From the NCBI GenBank assembly GCA_002496565.1, contig DAKJ01000009.1, positions 131,576 through 195,575 on the forward strand: a DNA stretch of 64,000 nt. The letters are read 5' to 3'. Shown in pieces: positions 63,179 through 64,000 of the stretch; the first letter of the stretch is position 1, and every line of letters begins with the position of its first letter. This DNA comes from Methanosarcina sp. UBA289 (lineage in GTDB: Archaea; Halobacteriota; Methanosarcinia; Methanosarcinales; Methanosarcinaceae). Under the pieces are notes generated by a model. It had not been told where the DNA came from. It was given only the letters and a program-made list of their open reading frames with translations, and did not search any database. A program made the translations under genes and the position numbers.

Positions 63179-64000
63179 TTAATCCCTCCTTTTTAGAAAA
63201 GATTGACAAAGAACTATTCCGAAAGCTCCTGCAAGCATTTCGAAACCAGAAGCTTTCGCAGAAGCTTCTATTCCGGTTTTTTCTTCAGGAAGACTACTAT
63301 TATCTTCAGGAAGACTACTGTTAATATTTTTGAAATCACCAGCCTTACTCTGAAGGAGAGGAGCGGAGAGTACAGACTCATTCGAGACATTTTCAGGATT
63401 ATTGGTACCTGAAGCAATTTTATCCTCTACAGTAACGTCGGTTGCTGGATAGAGAACATAGCCTTCTGGAGAAGTGCTTCCCTTTCCTTCATCTGAGGTC
63501 TGGAAGTACCAGGAATCTGTAAAGTAGGTCTTTTTATCTTTGTCAAGATTCAAAGTGATAGAATTTGGATTCTTAAGGACGATTTCGTTCTCAGAAGCTT
63601 TCTTTACCTCAAAACCCTGATATTTATCTCCATTTTCGATGAGCACGATTTTATCTTTATCTATGAGCCAGGTATACTTGAAAACTGCAAAGGAATCTGC
63701 AGCACTTGAGAATACAGTATCTACGTAAGTGATAAAGTAAGGCTGGTCTTTCTTATCTCCGAGATCCGCAGTTGCAGTAAAGGTTTTATCATTAACCGTA
63801 CCGTTTGTATTCACAATCCCGGATTCGAGTTCTTCCCCGTTTTTACATAAAGAGAACCAGACCTTCTCCCCTTCAACATCAGCCTGATTAACTACCAGAG
63901 AATAATTACTCCCGAGATCCCAGGATTCTCCTACCTTTAATGTTTTTTTCTCGTCGGAAGTCTGAGAAACTACAAGGTTTGCAAGCCGGGTGGAATCGTT
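63179..64000 (-). CDS. S-layer family protein, C-terminal part (N-terminus beyond the window)
   Basis: The frame is open to base 64000, so only about the last 273 residues are seen. It holds one S-layer-related duplicated domain (ESWDLGSNYSLVVNQADVEGEKVWFSLCKNG; FKYTWLIDKDKIVLIENGDKYQGFEV; LYPATDVTV), then a Thr/Ser/Glu-rich linker with repeated SSLPE units and a C-terminal helix GFEMLAGAFGIVLCQSFL ending KRRD. It is probably a major or minor surface-layer protein anchored by its C-terminal helix. Confidence 0.85.
   Translation of the reverse strand, partial: NDSTRLANLVVSQTSDEKKTLKVGESWDLGSNYSLVVNQADVEGEKVWFSLCKNGEELESGIVNTNGTVNDKTFTATADLGDKKDQPYFITYVDTVFSSAADSFAVFKYTWLIDKDKIVLIENGDKYQGFEVKKASENEIVLKNPNSITLNLDKDKKTYFTDSWYFQTSDEGKGSTSPEGYVLYPATDVTVEDKIASGTNNPENVSNESVLSAPLLQSKAGDFKNINSSLPEDNSSLPEEKTGIEASAKASGFEMLAGAFGIVLCQSFLKRRD

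Noticed and set aside
1..64000. CRISPR arrays, insertion sequences and integrases
   Set aside because: No regularly spaced repeats with unique spacers, transposase motifs or integrase motifs were seen; the repeated elements found are short tandem repeats or control-region duplications.

Overview
The window comes from a methanogenic archaeon of the genus Methanosarcina. It is AT-rich with archaeal promoters (TATA boxes) and GGAGG/GGTG ribosome binding sites. It carries membrane heterodisulfide reductase (hdrED), F420 biosynthesis (cofD), a methanogenesis-marker-9 protein, a dihydromethanopterin reductase (DmrX type), tandem geranylgeranyl-reductase-like lipid enzymes, S-layer-family surface proteins, archaeal histone, MCM, RFC and an archaeal RNase P RNA. 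As I remember it, the order around hdrED and dmrX resembles M. mazei. There is no CRISPR array, transposase or integrase.

Layout. 0-6.4 kb: a secreted FmdE-domain protein (cut by the left edge) divergent from a MtaA/CmuA-type methyltransferase; cofD divergent from an HD phosphohydrolase-LpdD-like-UbiX operon; tRNA-Pro(UGG). 6.4-12.5 kb: long AT-rich spacers, a probable 43-residue membrane peptide, and two secreted PKD proteins (a TolB-like propeller and a subtilisin). 12.6-16.3 kb: the HerA-NurA end-resection pair. 16.4-22.7 kb: small and accessory genes, including YbjQ-like, a membrane-anchored Mrr-type nuclease, a 47-residue membrane peptide whose upstream DNA is a diverged copy of the nuclease's, a coiled-coil protein, an aldehyde dehydrogenase, a PD-(D/E)XK-like protein and a PHP phosphoesterase. 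23.2-31.4 kb: a seven-gene nickel/peptide-type ABC importer operon with two substrate-binding proteins and a terminal methyltransferase.

31.5-35.1 kb: a minus-strand operon of methanogenesis marker 9, CitG-like, DUF447 and DmrX-type flavoprotein, probably for tetrahydromethanopterin/sarcinapterin metabolism. 35.5 kb: RNase P RNA. 36-42.3 kb: two tandem geranylgeranyl-reductase-family flavoproteins, two tandem DUF116 proteins and hdrED, the terminal reductase of the methanophenazine respiratory chain. 42.8-45.7 kb: small siroheme sulfite reductase, rubrerythrin-like protein, ferredoxin and TrmJ. 45.8-50.1 kb: MCM helicase, DUF424 and two coiled-coil proteins. 50.3-55.2 kb: pyruvate carboxylase B and A subunits with biotin ligase, feeding oxaloacetate to biosynthesis, plus a small S-layer-family protein. 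55.7-64 kb: methyltransferase, histone, ferredoxin, small multidrug export protein, RFC small subunit, ThpR, a DacZ-type diadenylate cyclase, a DUF1614 membrane protein and the 3' part of an S-layer protein cut by the right edge.

The best candidates for little-described biology are the marker 9/CitG/DUF447/DmrX operon, the Mrr nuclease and small membrane protein unit with duplicated control DNA, and the two-receptor ABC importer with its methyltransferase and an unusual palindrome pair upstream. Functions are recalled from family knowledge and motifs; no search was run.
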